Below, in pieces: positions 7,032-15,274 of a stretch of DNA of 38,984 bases. Source of the DNA: Anaerolineales bacterium (lineage in GTDB: Bacteria; Chloroflexota; Anaerolineae; Anaerolineales; Villigracilaceae); assembly GCA_013360875.1 (NCBI GenBank), contig JABWAU010000059.1, positions 1-38,984 of the forward strand, given 5' to 3'. The position numbers and the translations under genes were made by a program. Below the pieces are notes generated by a model. It searched no databases. It saw only the letters and a list, made by a program, of their open reading frames with translations, and was not told the DNA's origin. Position 1 is the stretch's first letter, and every line of letters starts with the position of its first letter.

Positions 7032-10000
7032 TTATCTTCCTGCGCGTCGGAACCTTCTCTTATCGGGACCCTGTTTGCCGGATTTCTTGATGACGGTCTC
7101 GCCGACCACGGTCTCTGTGTTCGTGTTGCCAGTGTTCGTGATAATCACCGGCGACGCGGTCTGGCTTTCGGTGGTGGACGTGGTCGTGGTGACAGTGGTG
7201 GTAACGGTGGGTGTCACGATCACACACGTGCTTGTGTCGGTGAACACGTTGCCGGCGCCGTTGTTGGCGAAGGTCTGTGTCCCGTCGAGGTTCAGGGTGG
7301 CGTTGACCACCTTGAGTCCGTACAGGTCGTTGTCCGAGAACGTGCCGCCGTTGACCTGGACGACCTTCTCGCAGACGCCGGTCACCTCCACGCCGTTGCC
7401 GCCGTTGTTCAAGGCGGTGACATTGGTCAGCGTGACGTTATCGCTGGCGTTGACGGTGAGTCCGTTGCCGAACCGGTTGTTGTTGAACGTGCTGTTCATA
7501 ACCGTCACCACGCCGCCGTTCAGTTCCGCGCCGTAGAGGTTGTTGTCGCTGGCGTTCGTGCCGCGCACTTGTATGAGTCCCGGCGTTGTGACCTGCAAGC
7601 CGAACCCGTGATAGGTGATGCTTCCTTCGGGGCACCAATCATACAGACAGGTCATGCCGCGATTGTCGGTAAAGACGCTGTCGGTAATGAAGACAGGCCC
7701 TTCTGCTGTGATTGTTGCGCCAATCAAACGGTTCTCTTTTGCCTCCGTTTTGAAAATATCAACGTAACCGCTGGCTTTCACGATCAATCCGGTATCGTCT
7801 ATGAAGATGCTCGAATCAGAAACGTTGTTGTTGAACTGGCTATTGTAAACAGTGACGTTGTTTCCGGTCAGGCTGGCGCCCCACAAGTTGTTGAAGTTGG
7901 CAGTCACGAAGTTCAGGTCAATGTCTCCCAGCGTTTCAACGCTTAAGCCGTATCCGAAGAACTCCAGACCCAGGCAGGGCGTGAACGTGACACTCTGGTG
8001 CCCGGAGAAGAAGGAGTTCGAAATGGAGACGCTGGTCACAGCATTGATGTTGGCGCCATAGCGCTGGTTGTCGCTGGCGTTAACGTTGGTGAGGTTGACC
8101 GAGCCGGTGCTTACAATCTTCAAGCCGAAGCCATCGTCTGACGGTTCGGATACGACGCCTGATCCATTGTTGGTGAACGCGCTGGAAGCGACCGTTACAG
8201 AGGCGCCTTGCAGGTAACTGCCGTATTGATAGTTGCCGTCGGCGGTGACGTTATCCATGGCGATGCCGCCCGAAGTAACGACCCTCAATCCAAAGCCTCC
8301 GTTTCGGCTCGCTATTTCATGGGTGAAATAATCGTAAACGTAGGTAATGTGTCCGTTGAAATAGGATCGCGTGATCGCCACGCTGACGCTCGCCTCAATA
8401 TCCGCGCCGAACAATTGGTTGTTGTTGGCTGTGACATCTGCCAGGGCAACGTTATTGGAACTCTTGATCTTCAAGCCGTAACCCGTCAGGTCCAGTCCAT
8501 TGCCGGAACCGTTGTTGCTGAAGACAGAGGTGTCAACCGCGATGTCAACGCCGTCGAGACGCGCTCCAAACAGGTTGTTGCCCTCCGCCGTGACGTTGCT
8601 CACGAAAATATCCTTGTCCGAAACGACCTGCAAGCCGTACCCATAGTAGATCTTTTCGCCCTTGCAGGAATAGACGTAGGATTTGTTTCCGTTGAAGAAA
8701 CTGTTCTGCACGGAAACAGCGCCAGCCGCGTTGATGTTCGCGCCAAAACGCTGGTTGTCGTTGGCGGTCACGTTGAACAGGTTCACCCTGCCGGTGGCGA
8801 GAATCTCTAATCCGAACCCGGTCGAATGCTCGTGCCAGTCCGAGTCGTTGAAACTGAATTCGCTGTCATTCACGTCAACCTGCGCGCCCTCGAGCCGAGC
8901 CCCGAAAAGATAGTTGTCGTTGGCGGTGACGCCATCCAGAACGATGTTTCCGTCCGTTGTGACCTGCAAGCCGTAGCCGTTGTAGATCCAGCCGTCCATG
9001 TAGGCGTAGCCCTGGTTGCTGTTGAAGACGCTGTTTGTTACGGTAACAGCCCCGGCGCCCTTGACCTCGACGTTCGCGCCGAACAGTTGATTATTGTTCG
9101 CCGCTAGCGATATGAGCGCCACCGTGCCTGTGCTGACCACTTCCAAGCCCCTGCCGATGGGATTCTCGACGTTGCCGGAGCCGTTGTTATTGAAGGCGCT
9201 TTGGGCGACGTATACGTTTACGCCCTCAAGATAAGCGCCGAAGAAATAGTTGCCATTCGCCTCGATGCCTTCGCCCGGAACCGCGCCCTGATCCACGGTT
9301 ATATCACCCTGGCTGACGACGCTCAATCCGTAACCGCCGGTAATCGTTCCGTATTGGTAAGAAAGGTTGCCATTGAACTGGCTTGCGTCAATGTAAACGG
9401 GACCTTCCGCAGTTACGTCCGCGCCGAAAATCTCGTTGAAGGAGGCGCTCATGTTGGAAAGATTCACTTCGTCGCCGCTTTGAATACGGACGCCGTAGCC
9501 GTCGGTCCTTTTCGAGCCGTTGTTGTCGAAGTTGCTGTTTAGGATGTTCACGTGACCGTCGGCGATGATATTCGCGCCGCCTTCTTTATTCGCGCTGAAG
9601 CTCGAATCCTCGATGGCAACAAAGCCGCCGGCGTCCAAGTACGCGCCGGATTGTGAGTTGGTGACCTCGACCTGATCGAGATTGATATTGCCATCCGTAT
9701 ACAGCGTCAACCCGGTCTGACCGGAAACGTTGGAGATGCTGATGTTGTTGATCGTCAGCGAACCAGCCCACGGGTTGGAACTCGAGCCGATGATGATCGG
9801 GACGTTGAACTGTGTGCCGGTGGTAAAGGTCGGAGCCCCATCCACGTCCGGGTCGTAGGTGGTATCCCACCCGCCCTGCAGGGTCAGGTCGAAGGTGTTG
9901 AACTGGGTGAAGGCGTAGTTGTTGAAGTCAATGCTCGTCTCGCCGCCCAGGTATGCGCCCTGTTGAATGTAGATCGTACCGTTCTGCTGGTATGCCGCGT

Positions 10001-10556
10001 CGCCTTCATTGGCTTGCAGGAAGGCGAGCAGTTCGTCGAAACTGCTGAAGGACTGCGTGCATCCGTTCTCGCCCGGAGTGGGGACCTGACCGGCCGGGCA
10101 CCAGATCGGGTCGTACGCCGACGCGATGGCGTTCGCTGATTCCTGCGAGACGAGGGGCAGCGCCTCGCCCTCGGAATTGAGGACTGTTACTGTGGTATTT
10201 TCCGGTACCTGCTCCAAAATTGTCTGGAGAGTTTCCTCGGCGACGGGTTCCTCCACGGGCTGCGTTTCTTCGGCGGAGGGCTGTTCGCCTTCGGCGACGG
10301 GCGTTTCTCCCTCGGATGCAGTTTCCTCTACGGGCTGCGTTTCCTCATCGGAGGGCTGCTCGCCTTCGGCGACGGGCGTTTCATCCCCAGCCTCGGTTTC
10401 CGCCGGTTGTCCTTCATCCGGCGGGGTGGGAGTGGTCTCCGTCTCCGGCGTTCCCGAGCCGTCGTCGGCATATACTACGGTCGTGCCGACCGTGCTAAAC
10501 AACAGGAACGCCAGGATCGTAAGAGAAAGAAAAAATGCGCGTATTGTTTTGGTCAT
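7032..10556 (-). CDS. Secreted right-handed beta-helix repeat protein
   Basis: A 1,174-residue exported protein. A signal peptide (about 1-30, IRAFFLSLTILAFLLFSTVG) is followed by an acidic Glu/Pro/Thr-rich spacer (31-115) that contains a 25-residue direct repeat. Residues about 165-1120 are many degenerate turns of a parallel beta-helix: NSFFNGN, VTANDNQRFGAN, YGLQVVSDG and similar phrases recur as NxxxxxGAxxxA rungs. This resembles Pectate-lyase_3/NosD-type repeats, used by adhesins and polysaccharide-active proteins. The tail ends in a basic KKSGKQGPDKRRFRRAGR; no LPXTG or other anchor is seen. There is no obvious catalytic signature, so adhesin or surface-layer role is more likely than lyase. 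GAGGAGATAAC precedes the ATG. It sits between the two TadG-like paralogues, suggesting a shared cell-surface function. Confidence 0.8.
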   Translation of the reverse strand: MTKTIRAFFLSLTILAFLLFSTVGTTVVYADDGSGTPETETTPTPPDEGQPAETEAGDETPVAEGEQPSDEETQPVEETASEGETPVAEGEQPSAEETQPVEEPVAEETLQTILEQVPENTTVTVLNSEGEALPLVSQESANAIASAYDPIWCPAGQVPTPGENGCTQSFSSFDELLAFLQANEGDAAYQQNGTIYIQQGAYLGGETSIDFNNYAFTQFNTFDLTLQGGWDTTYDPDVDGAPTFTTGTQFNVPIIIGSSSNPWAGSLTINNISISNVSGQTGLTLYTDGNINLDQVEVTNSQSGAYLDAGGFVAIEDSSFSANKEGGANIIADGHVNILNSNFDNNGSKRTDGYGVRIQSGDEVNLSNMSASFNEIFGADVTAEGPVYIDASQFNGNLSYQYGTITGGYGLSVVSQGDITVDQGAVPGEGIEANGNYFFGAYLEGVNVYVAQSAFNNNGSGNVENPIGRGLEVVSTGTVALISLAANNNQLFGANVEVKGAGAVTVTNSVFNSNQGYAYMDGWIYNGYGLQVTTDGNIVLDGVTANDNYLFGARLEGAQVDVNDSEFSFNDSDWHEHSTGFGLEILATGRVNLFNVTANDNQRFGANINAAGAVSVQNSFFNGNKSYVYSCKGEKIYYGYGLQVVSDKDIFVSNVTAEGNNLFGARLDGVDIAVDTSVFSNNGSGNGLDLTGYGLKIKSSNNVALADVTANNNQLFGADIEASVSVAITRSYFNGHITYVYDYFTHEIASRNGGFGLRVVTSGGIAMDNVTADGNYQYGSYLQGASVTVASSAFTNNGSGVVSEPSDDGFGLKIVSTGSVNLTNVNASDNQRYGANINAVTSVSISNSFFSGHQSVTFTPCLGLEFFGYGLSVETLGDIDLNFVTANFNNLWGASLTGNNVTVYNSQFNNNVSDSSIFIDDTGLIVKASGYVDIFKTEAKENRLIGATITAEGPVFITDSVFTDNRGMTCLYDWCPEGSITYHGFGLQVTTPGLIQVRGTNASDNNLYGAELNGGVVTVMNSTFNNNRFGNGLTVNASDNVTLTNVTALNNGGNGVEVTGVCEKVVQVNGGTFSDNDLYGLKVVNATLNLDGTQTFANNGAGNVFTDTSTCVIVTPTVTTTVTTTTSTTESQTASPVIITNTGNTNTETVVGETVIKKSGKQGPDKRRFRRAGR
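10251..10386. repeat. 75-bp direct repeat encoding the acidic linker
   Basis: The block starting at 10251 recurs 75 bp later at 10326 with few changes. It encodes two copies of GETPVAEGEQPSxEETQPVE in the spacer of the beta-helix protein. The unit keeps the reading frame (25 codons), so copy number can vary without breaking the protein. Confidence 0.8.
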
Positions 10557-10599
10557 GTTATCTCCTCTTCTTTCAATTGTGATCTTGTAAAAACAAAAA

Positions 10600-10635
10600 A
10601 TAGAGATGCCTGATGCCAGAATCAGGCATCTCTAT
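10600..10635 (-). terminator. Terminator of the second TadG-like gene
   Basis: ATAGAGATGCCTGAT (10600-10614) and ATCAGGCATCTCTAT (10621-10635) form a perfect 15-bp stem; on the minus strand a T-rich run (TTTTTTGTTTTT) follows. It lies between 10707 (stop of TadG-like 2) and 10556 (start of the beta-helix gene), so each has its own transcript. Confidence 0.85.
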
Positions 10636-10706
10636 TGTACAAATGTTAAAGGGTCGGCGTCAACATTTTAGATTAGAAAAGGTTACAAACGATCCCGTTC
10701 GTCCAG

Positions 10707-12230
10707 TTATTTTGTGAATTCGATGGTCGGATCAGGAGGTGAACCGGGAGGCACAGTGGATTCATAATAAATATCCAGATTTCCGTCGCCATTGACCTTG
10801 ATGGTGTAACCAATGACTTGTCCGTGCAGTTCGAAGCCGGAACTGCCGTTGATTGTGACATCGCTATGTGGCATGAGGATCAAGCCTGTGAAATCAGTAT
10901 TCGGAGTTCCTTCAAGCGTAAATGGCGTTGTGTTATCCCAGGGTTTGTGGATCAGGATGCCGGCAAAATCTCCCGTAAGAGGAGCCGTGATATTGATCAC
11001 CGAGGTCGAGCCAAAATCGAAGTTTCCGCGAGCCGAATACAAGTAGGCGTCATCCGAGGTGAGCGTTCCATTGTTGACGCTGAAATTACCGGTCCCGGAA
11101 GCGAAAAAGCGCAGGCGGTTGGTGTTGAGAACTCCCTTTACAGTAAAGTTTGAATTCGCAACGTAAATTTCGAGCCCATCAAAAGTATTGACAGAACCAT
11201 TGGGCAGGCTAAGATTTCTTGACAGCACCATTTTTACTGTGCCGGTCCCGCTGATACTGCTGCCGCCGATGATGCTGAAATCTGCATTGAAGCAATAGTC
11301 GCCGGGGGCGAAGGTGGTCGTGGAACTTATCGTGACGGGACTATTGTAATAACCGGGTTGCATTGGGTTGGATTGGGTCCTGGGGGTGGTGCATACCGGA
11401 GGGGGCTGATCCGTTGGGTAGTGCGCAAAGTCACTTTCGTCAAGAGTGTCCTGAACGACATTGCAATTTATATCACCTGTTACCGTTGGACCCGGTGCAG
11501 GGTAATTAGTGCAACCGGATACCTGTGCATCTTCATCCAGGATGAGATTGAGATTGCCATTGAGGAATAATGCCTCAGCCCCGGTGCAGTGTACTGACAC
11601 TCCGGAACCATGCATGTAAATGTTCGCCGTGCCGTTCATAATGAGGCATTTATTAATCGGATCATGATTGACTGCCACTAGTCCCGCACCCATAGGTGGA
11701 CCCGGAGGAGAGTCGGGGATCACCACGCGTGTAACCGCTTCCACGCGGTTCGTAACAAAGGGTCTTCCAAGCACGCGCGCAAATGTCATTGGGACATCGG
11801 AAACGATGGTTACCCGGATGTATTCCTTTGGTTTGGCGCCGGGGGGAAGGTCTTTGCAAGGATCGGTCCCGGCGACTTCGTCGCAGAATTCAACAGTCAC
11901 TGTGCTGTCTGAATCGGTCTGATATTGGTTGCTGGAGGCGCGGTCCAACCCCGCAGATACAGCCTGCGATTTTGCCGCGGTTTCAGCCGCGGATTTGGCT
12001 TGCGTCTCATTTCCTGTGCTGGCATACGTGGTGGCATACGTATCGGTGTATTCGCGAATATAACTGAGCGCCGCGGCGAGCGCCGAGGTGTCCGCGGCGT
12101 TCTGGGCATGACGCCGGTCCGAGAAGACCCTGCCCCCATCCACTGCCAGGGCGGTGAAGCCGACCAGCGCCACGATCCCGAAGGCGATCAGGATGAGCGC
12201 CTGCCCTCTCTGAGATTTGTTCGTATTCAT
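10707..12230 (-). CDS. TadG-like pilus/envelope protein, paralogue 2
   Basis: A 507-residue paralogue of the protein at 4937-6181. The N-terminus RGQALILIAFGIVALVGFTALAVDGGR and the following RRHAQNAADTSALAAAL are nearly the same as in paralogue 1, and both carry TFARVLGR about 100 residues later. The C-terminal half again holds the Gly/Asn-rich beta module (FAPGDYCFNADFSI, LTGDFAGILIHKP, DFTGLILMPHSDVTINGSSG, HGQVIGYTI). One membrane segment anchors it; the bulk should be extracytoplasmic. AAGGAG lies 7 nt before ATG. The 12,231-12,360 leader is AT-rich with no promoter I would defend. Function inferred: minor pilin or surface structural protein. Confidence 0.75.
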   Translation of the reverse strand: MNTNKSQRGQALILIAFGIVALVGFTALAVDGGRVFSDRRHAQNAADTSALAAALSYIREYTDTYATTYASTGNETQAKSAAETAAKSQAVSAGLDRASSNQYQTDSDSTVTVEFCDEVAGTDPCKDLPPGAKPKEYIRVTIVSDVPMTFARVLGRPFVTNRVEAVTRVVIPDSPPGPPMGAGLVAVNHDPINKCLIMNGTANIYMHGSGVSVHCTGAEALFLNGNLNLILDEDAQVSGCTNYPAPGPTVTGDINCNVVQDTLDESDFAHYPTDQPPPVCTTPRTQSNPMQPGYYNSPVTISSTTTFAPGDYCFNADFSIIGGSSISGTGTVKMVLSRNLSLPNGSVNTFDGLEIYVANSNFTVKGVLNTNRLRFFASGTGNFSVNNGTLTSDDAYLYSARGNFDFGSTSVINITAPLTGDFAGILIHKPWDNTTPFTLEGTPNTDFTGLILMPHSDVTINGSSGFELHGQVIGYTIKVNGDGNLDIYYESTVPPGSPPDPTIEFTK

Positions 12231-12442
12231 GTCTGAACTCCTTTGCCTTGTCTTGCGAGCCTAAAAAAAAGACATTTGGAACTCGATAATGAAAAATAAC
12301 GTTTTCGGCTCTTTTTCGAGGTTCAGAGAATTAATCCCGTCAACCTTATTTTAAGCCAATTTTGGAGTTTTTCAATAACCTGTGTAACCTACATAATTGC
12401 AATGAATTCCCCCCTATTGGTACTACGGAGGAATATGAGGGG

Positions 12443-12485
12443 CGCTCCCTGCGCCGGTATTTACGTTGCGGCGGCGCAGGGAGCG
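12443..12485 (-). terminator. Hairpin directly after glmS
   Basis: CGCTCCCTGCGCC (12443-12455) and GGCGCAGGGAGCG (12473-12485) form a perfect 13-bp stem with a 17-nt loop, 4 nt past the glmS stop. There is no T-run, so it may act as a 3'-end stabiliser rather than an intrinsic terminator. The rest of 12,231-12,442 holds nothing else I can support. Confidence 0.55.
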
Positions 12486-12489
12486 TCGT

Positions 12490-14331
12490 TCATTCCACCG
12501 TTACGCTTTTGGCGAGGTTGCGCGGCTGGTCCACGTCCAGCCCGCGCAGGGCGGCGATGTGATACGCCAGCAGTTGCAAGGGAAGCACCGTGACCACAGG
12601 CGAGAGCATCCACGGCGTTTCAGGGACCCATAGCACATGGTCTGTCATCCCTTCCACTAATTCGTCCCCATCCGTCGCGACGGCGATCACCTTTCCACCG
12701 CGCGCCTTCGCCTGCTGGATCTGCGAGATCATCTTCTCATGCCAGGGGTCCTTTGGCGCGAGGCACAGGACGGGCATGTGTTCGTCAATCAACGCGATGG
12801 GACCGTGTTTCATCTCGCCGGCCGGGTATCCCTCGGCGTGGATATAGGAGATCTCCTTCAACTTCAACGCGCCTTCATAGGCAATGGGCATGTTGATGCC
12901 GCGTCCGAGATACAGGCAATCGCGGATGTCCTTGAGTACATGCGCCACCGCCTCCACTTCGCTTTCGCGTTCGAGCGTGCGCCCAACGAGGTCGGGGACG
13001 AGGCGCAAATCGGAGACAAGCTCCATGCGTGTCTTATCGTCTATGGCGCCGCGCAGGTCGGCAAGCAGTATTGCCAGCATGTATTGGTCAACCAGGGGGG
13101 CGGTGAAGGCTTTGGTGGAGGCGACGCCGATCTCGGGTCCCGTTTGCATCGAGATGTATCCGTCTGCAATTCGCATGGCTTGCGAACCGATGGCATTGAC
13201 GATGCTCCAGAGGATCGCGCCTTTCCGCCGTCCCTCTTCCATGGCGGCGAGGGTGTCTGCCGTTTCGCCGGATTGCGAGATGGCAAGCACAACGGTGCGG
13301 TCGTCCAGGATCGGGTCACTGTAACGGAACTCGGAGCCGATCACCACCTCGACCGGGATGCGCGCGATCTTTTCGATCAAGTACTTGCCGACCATGCCTG
13401 CATAAGCCGCAGTGCCGCAGGCGGTGATATAAATTTTTTCGATCCTCCCTGCAAGTTCTTCGGTGAGTTTCAGATCGGGCAAGCGGATCTTTCCGTTGGC
13501 AAAATCCACGCGTCCCGCCAGCGTGTCGGTCAGCGCGCGCGTCTGCTCGTGGATCTCCTTTTGCATGAAGTGACGGTATTCGCCCTTCTCCGCCGCGACC
13601 GGGTCCCACGAAACGGAATGGACTTCGGGTTTTATCTTTGCTCCTTCGAGCGTTTCAATGCTGACCGAGCCGCGCGTCACCACAGCCATCTGCCGCGATT
13701 CCAAAAAGATCACTTCGCGCGTGTGTTCCATGATGGCTGGGATGTCGCTGGCGATGAAGTTTTCACCCTCGCCCATACCGATCACCACGCCGCCCGCGTT
13801 GCCAATGCGCGCGGTCACGATCTTGTCCGGCTCGTCGGCGGACATCAGCACAACGACGTTCGCGCCCTGTATGTCGTTGAAGGTTTTGCGCGCCGCTTCC
13901 ACCAGGCCGACGCCCGTCGCAAGATAATGTTCGACGAGATGCACGATGGTCTCGGTGTCGGTCTCCGATTGGAATTGCACGCCTTCGGCGGTCAGTTCGT
14001 CCTTGAGTTCGAGGAAGTTCTCGACGATGCCGTTCTGCACGACGACCACGCGCCCGGTCTGTCCGAGATGCGGATGCGCGTTGCGCGCGGAGGGCGCGCC
14101 GTGCGTCGCCCAGCGCGTATGACCGATGCCCGGCGCGCCCCGGATGGGCGACTTTTCGACCAGTTCGATCAATTGGGATAACTTGCCCGCGTCCCTCCTG
14201 ACTTCGATCTGGTCCGCGTTCAAGACGGCGATTCCAGCCGAATCATAGCCGCGATATTCGAGCCGTTTCAAGCCGCCGATGATGATCGGCACCGCATCGC
14301 GCGGTCCGATATAGCCTACTATGCCACACAT
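12490..14331 (-). CDS. glmS: Glutamine--fructose-6-phosphate aminotransferase (isomerizing)
   Basis: A 613-residue enzyme, full length for the family (about 608). It makes glucosamine-6-phosphate from fructose-6-phosphate and glutamine, the first step toward UDP-GlcNAc and peptidoglycan. After Met1, Cys2 of CGIVGYIG is the N-terminal nucleophile of the glutaminase domain (residues 1-240; GHTRWATHG and RNAHPHLG are visible). The linker leads to two SIS sugar-isomerase domains (about 290-430 and 460-600), with TACGTAAYA, ISQSGETADTLAA and, at the C-terminus, DQPRNLAKSVTVE. GGAGG precedes the ATG by 6 nt. The 500-nt leader contains a candidate glmS ribozyme, implying that the product GlcN6P triggers mRNA cleavage. 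Its substrate product feeds MurA-dependent cell-wall synthesis; murA lies 4 kb away. Confidence 0.97.
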   Translation of the reverse strand: MCGIVGYIGPRDAVPIIIGGLKRLEYRGYDSAGIAVLNADQIEVRRDAGKLSQLIELVEKSPIRGAPGIGHTRWATHGAPSARNAHPHLGQTGRVVVVQNGIVENFLELKDELTAEGVQFQSETDTETIVHLVEHYLATGVGLVEAARKTFNDIQGANVVVLMSADEPDKIVTARIGNAGGVVIGMGEGENFIASDIPAIMEHTREVIFLESRQMAVVTRGSVSIETLEGAKIKPEVHSVSWDPVAAEKGEYRHFMQKEIHEQTRALTDTLAGRVDFANGKIRLPDLKLTEELAGRIEKIYITACGTAAYAGMVGKYLIEKIARIPVEVVIGSEFRYSDPILDDRTVVLAISQSGETADTLAAMEEGRRKGAILWSIVNAIGSQAMRIADGYISMQTGPEIGVASTKAFTAPLVDQYMLAILLADLRGAIDDKTRMELVSDLRLVPDLVGRTLERESEVEAVAHVLKDIRDCLYLGRGINMPIAYEGALKLKEISYIHAEGYPAGEMKHGPIALIDEHMPVLCLAPKDPWHEKMISQIQQAKARGGKVIAVATDGDELVEGMTDHVLWVPETPWMLSPVVTVLPLQLLAYHIAALRGLDVDQPRNLAKSVTVE

Positions 14332-14476
14332 GGGATTCCTCCGATGTTAAGAGATTGGAGAATTGGAGATTGGGGACTTTGCGAGTCTCCGATCTCCTGT
14401 CTCCTGTTTGCCACTCCCTGCATTTCTGTCCGCGCGATCGCTCACGCGGCGTTGTTCCAGGGTTGTATGTTCGGAG

Positions 14477-14720
14477 GGAAAGAATAACGGGTGATGGCAC
14501 ACCCGAAGGGCTTCCGCTGATCTTTCGATTTTCTCCCGCTGTTGGTTGAGTAGGGCGCAGCCCGTATCGAAACCAACGGCGGGATTAACTCCACCTCGCG
14601 GTGGAGAACCCTTATCCTCGTCAACTCCAGTCCTGCGGTCGTAATGGTTTCGTAGTCCCTTCGCCGCGTAAACACACTACCAATGCGACCATTCGACTAT
14701 AAGACTAAAGTCCATGCGCT
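14477..14720 (-). ncRNA. Candidate glmS self-cleaving ribozyme in the glmS leader
   Basis: Minus strand, 5' to 3'. AGCGCATGGACTT (from 14720; cleavage expected between A14720 and G14719) matches the AGCGCC(U)GGACUU start of known glmS ribozymes at 12 of 13 bases. ACTTTAGTC (14711-14703) pairs with GACTGGAGT (14632-14624) as P1, with a long nested P1 extension (GGTCG/CGACC, TGGT/ACCA). Then comes the hallmark AGTTGACGAGG (14626-14616), followed by GGGTT and a hairpin CTCCACC-GCGA-GGTGGAG. A P3-like stem CCCGC..GTTGGTT/AACCAAC..GCGGG (14583-14536) and a P4-like stem GAAAGA/TCTTTC with inner GGGT/ACCC follow. The position upstream of glmS is as expected. The family core UUAUCGA/UCGGCGG segment is not conserved, so this would be a divergent member. 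A TATAAT at 14781-14776 may supply the promoter. Confidence 0.75.
14541..14577 (-). repeat. Dispersed palindromic repeat, copy 1 (inside glmS leader)
   Basis: Read on the minus strand: GTTGGTTTCGATACGGGCTG, then CGCCCTACTCAACCAAC. The copy at 31578-31626 shares GTTGGTyTCGATACGGGCTG and CCCTACTCrACCAAC, differing by two bases in the shared arms and by a longer central hairpin. It forms the P3-like arm of the candidate ribozyme. Confidence 0.75.
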
Positions 14721-14757
14721 GTCTTTCCCGGAAGAATTTGCCGATTCACCTCCTGTA

Positions 14758-14816
14758 GAAAAAAGTACGGGCGGGATTATACCTGATGAAACTGAATCAG
14801 GTAATCGGTCCCGCCC
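14758..14816 (-). terminator. Terminator of the TadE gene
   Basis: Minus strand: GGGCGGGA (14816-14809) pairs with TCCCGCCC (14776-14769), with an inner stem ACCTGAT/ATCAGGT, then TTTTTT (14763-14758). It separates the TadE operon from the glmS leader. A TATAAT (14781-14776) overlaps the stem and could be the glmS -10 box, though its -35 is poor (TTACCT). Confidence 0.8.
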
Positions 14817-14835
14817 GAAGCGTGATTTGGCGTGA

Positions 14836-15258
14836 TTATGAACAGGTGGACTGCAAAATCGTATCGGTTACTTCCGCGCCGATATTTATGTATTCGTCGC
14901 CGCCTGTAAATAGTGTAGCGAAGGGCATGAAGATCCTGTGAGGATACTCCACCCGCACTGTGACCCCATCCGCGACGCAACCGCCGCCGGATACCGTAAC
15001 TTCAATATCTTCATCGGGAAGACTCGAGAGATCAATCGGGGAAGATGATGCGTTTCTTACACGATCCCTGATGCCGTCTACATCAGTAGGATTAATGGAG
15101 CCATACAACGCGCCCTCCTGCGCCGCGTCGCGCAGTTGGATGTATTGAAAGAGGGCGATGCCGAATTCGACCGCCCCCGCCAGGAGGAACATGATGATCG
15201 TCAGGCTGATGGCGAATTCGACCAGGCTTTGTCCGCGTTCGGTTTTGTTTGTTTTCAT
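14836..15258 (-). CDS. TadE-family pilus assembly protein
   Basis: A 140-residue protein with the TadE signature. ERGQSLVEFAISLTIIMFLL (residues about 7-26) is the hydrophobic helix with the conserved Glu, followed by AGAVEFGIALFQYIQLRDAAQEGALYG, the usual TadE extension. The rest (about 60-140) is a small extracytoplasmic domain with Cys in GGGCVADG and the C-terminal STCS, possibly a disulfide. TadE proteins are minor pseudopilins of Tad/Flp pili, processed by the TadV/PilD-type peptidase. The gene starts 16 nt after the TadE-Ig gene ends, so the two form an operon with the prepilin peptidase possibly just upstream. Only a weak GAGAG ribosome site is seen. Confidence 0.85.
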   Translation of the reverse strand: MKTNKTERGQSLVEFAISLTIIMFLLAGAVEFGIALFQYIQLRDAAQEGALYGSINPTDVDGIRDRVRNASSSPIDLSSLPDEDIEVTVSGGGCVADGVTVRVEYPHRIFMPFATLFTGGDEYINIGAEVTDTILQSTCS

Positions 15259-15274
15259 CTGACACTCTCGCCGA

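Noticed and set aside
10251-10386. CRISPR-like tandem units
   Set aside because: Only two units, in frame within a protein linker, with no unique spacers.
6300-10635. Shared GCCTGA/TCAGGC core in the terminators at 6300 and 10600
   Set aside because: The cores are short and the flanks differ; independent GC-rich terminators explain them well enough.
12739-14181. 480-codon plus-strand open frame antisense to glmS
   Set aside because: It exactly shadows a clear glmS; its protein is rich in His/Asp/Arg in a manner typical of reversed GC-rich codons and shows no domain.
14350-14400. Short GGAGATTGG / CCGATCTCC repeats in the glmS leader
   Set aside because: They form a small imperfect palindrome, but too short and low-complexity to claim as part of the ribozyme or a riboswitch.
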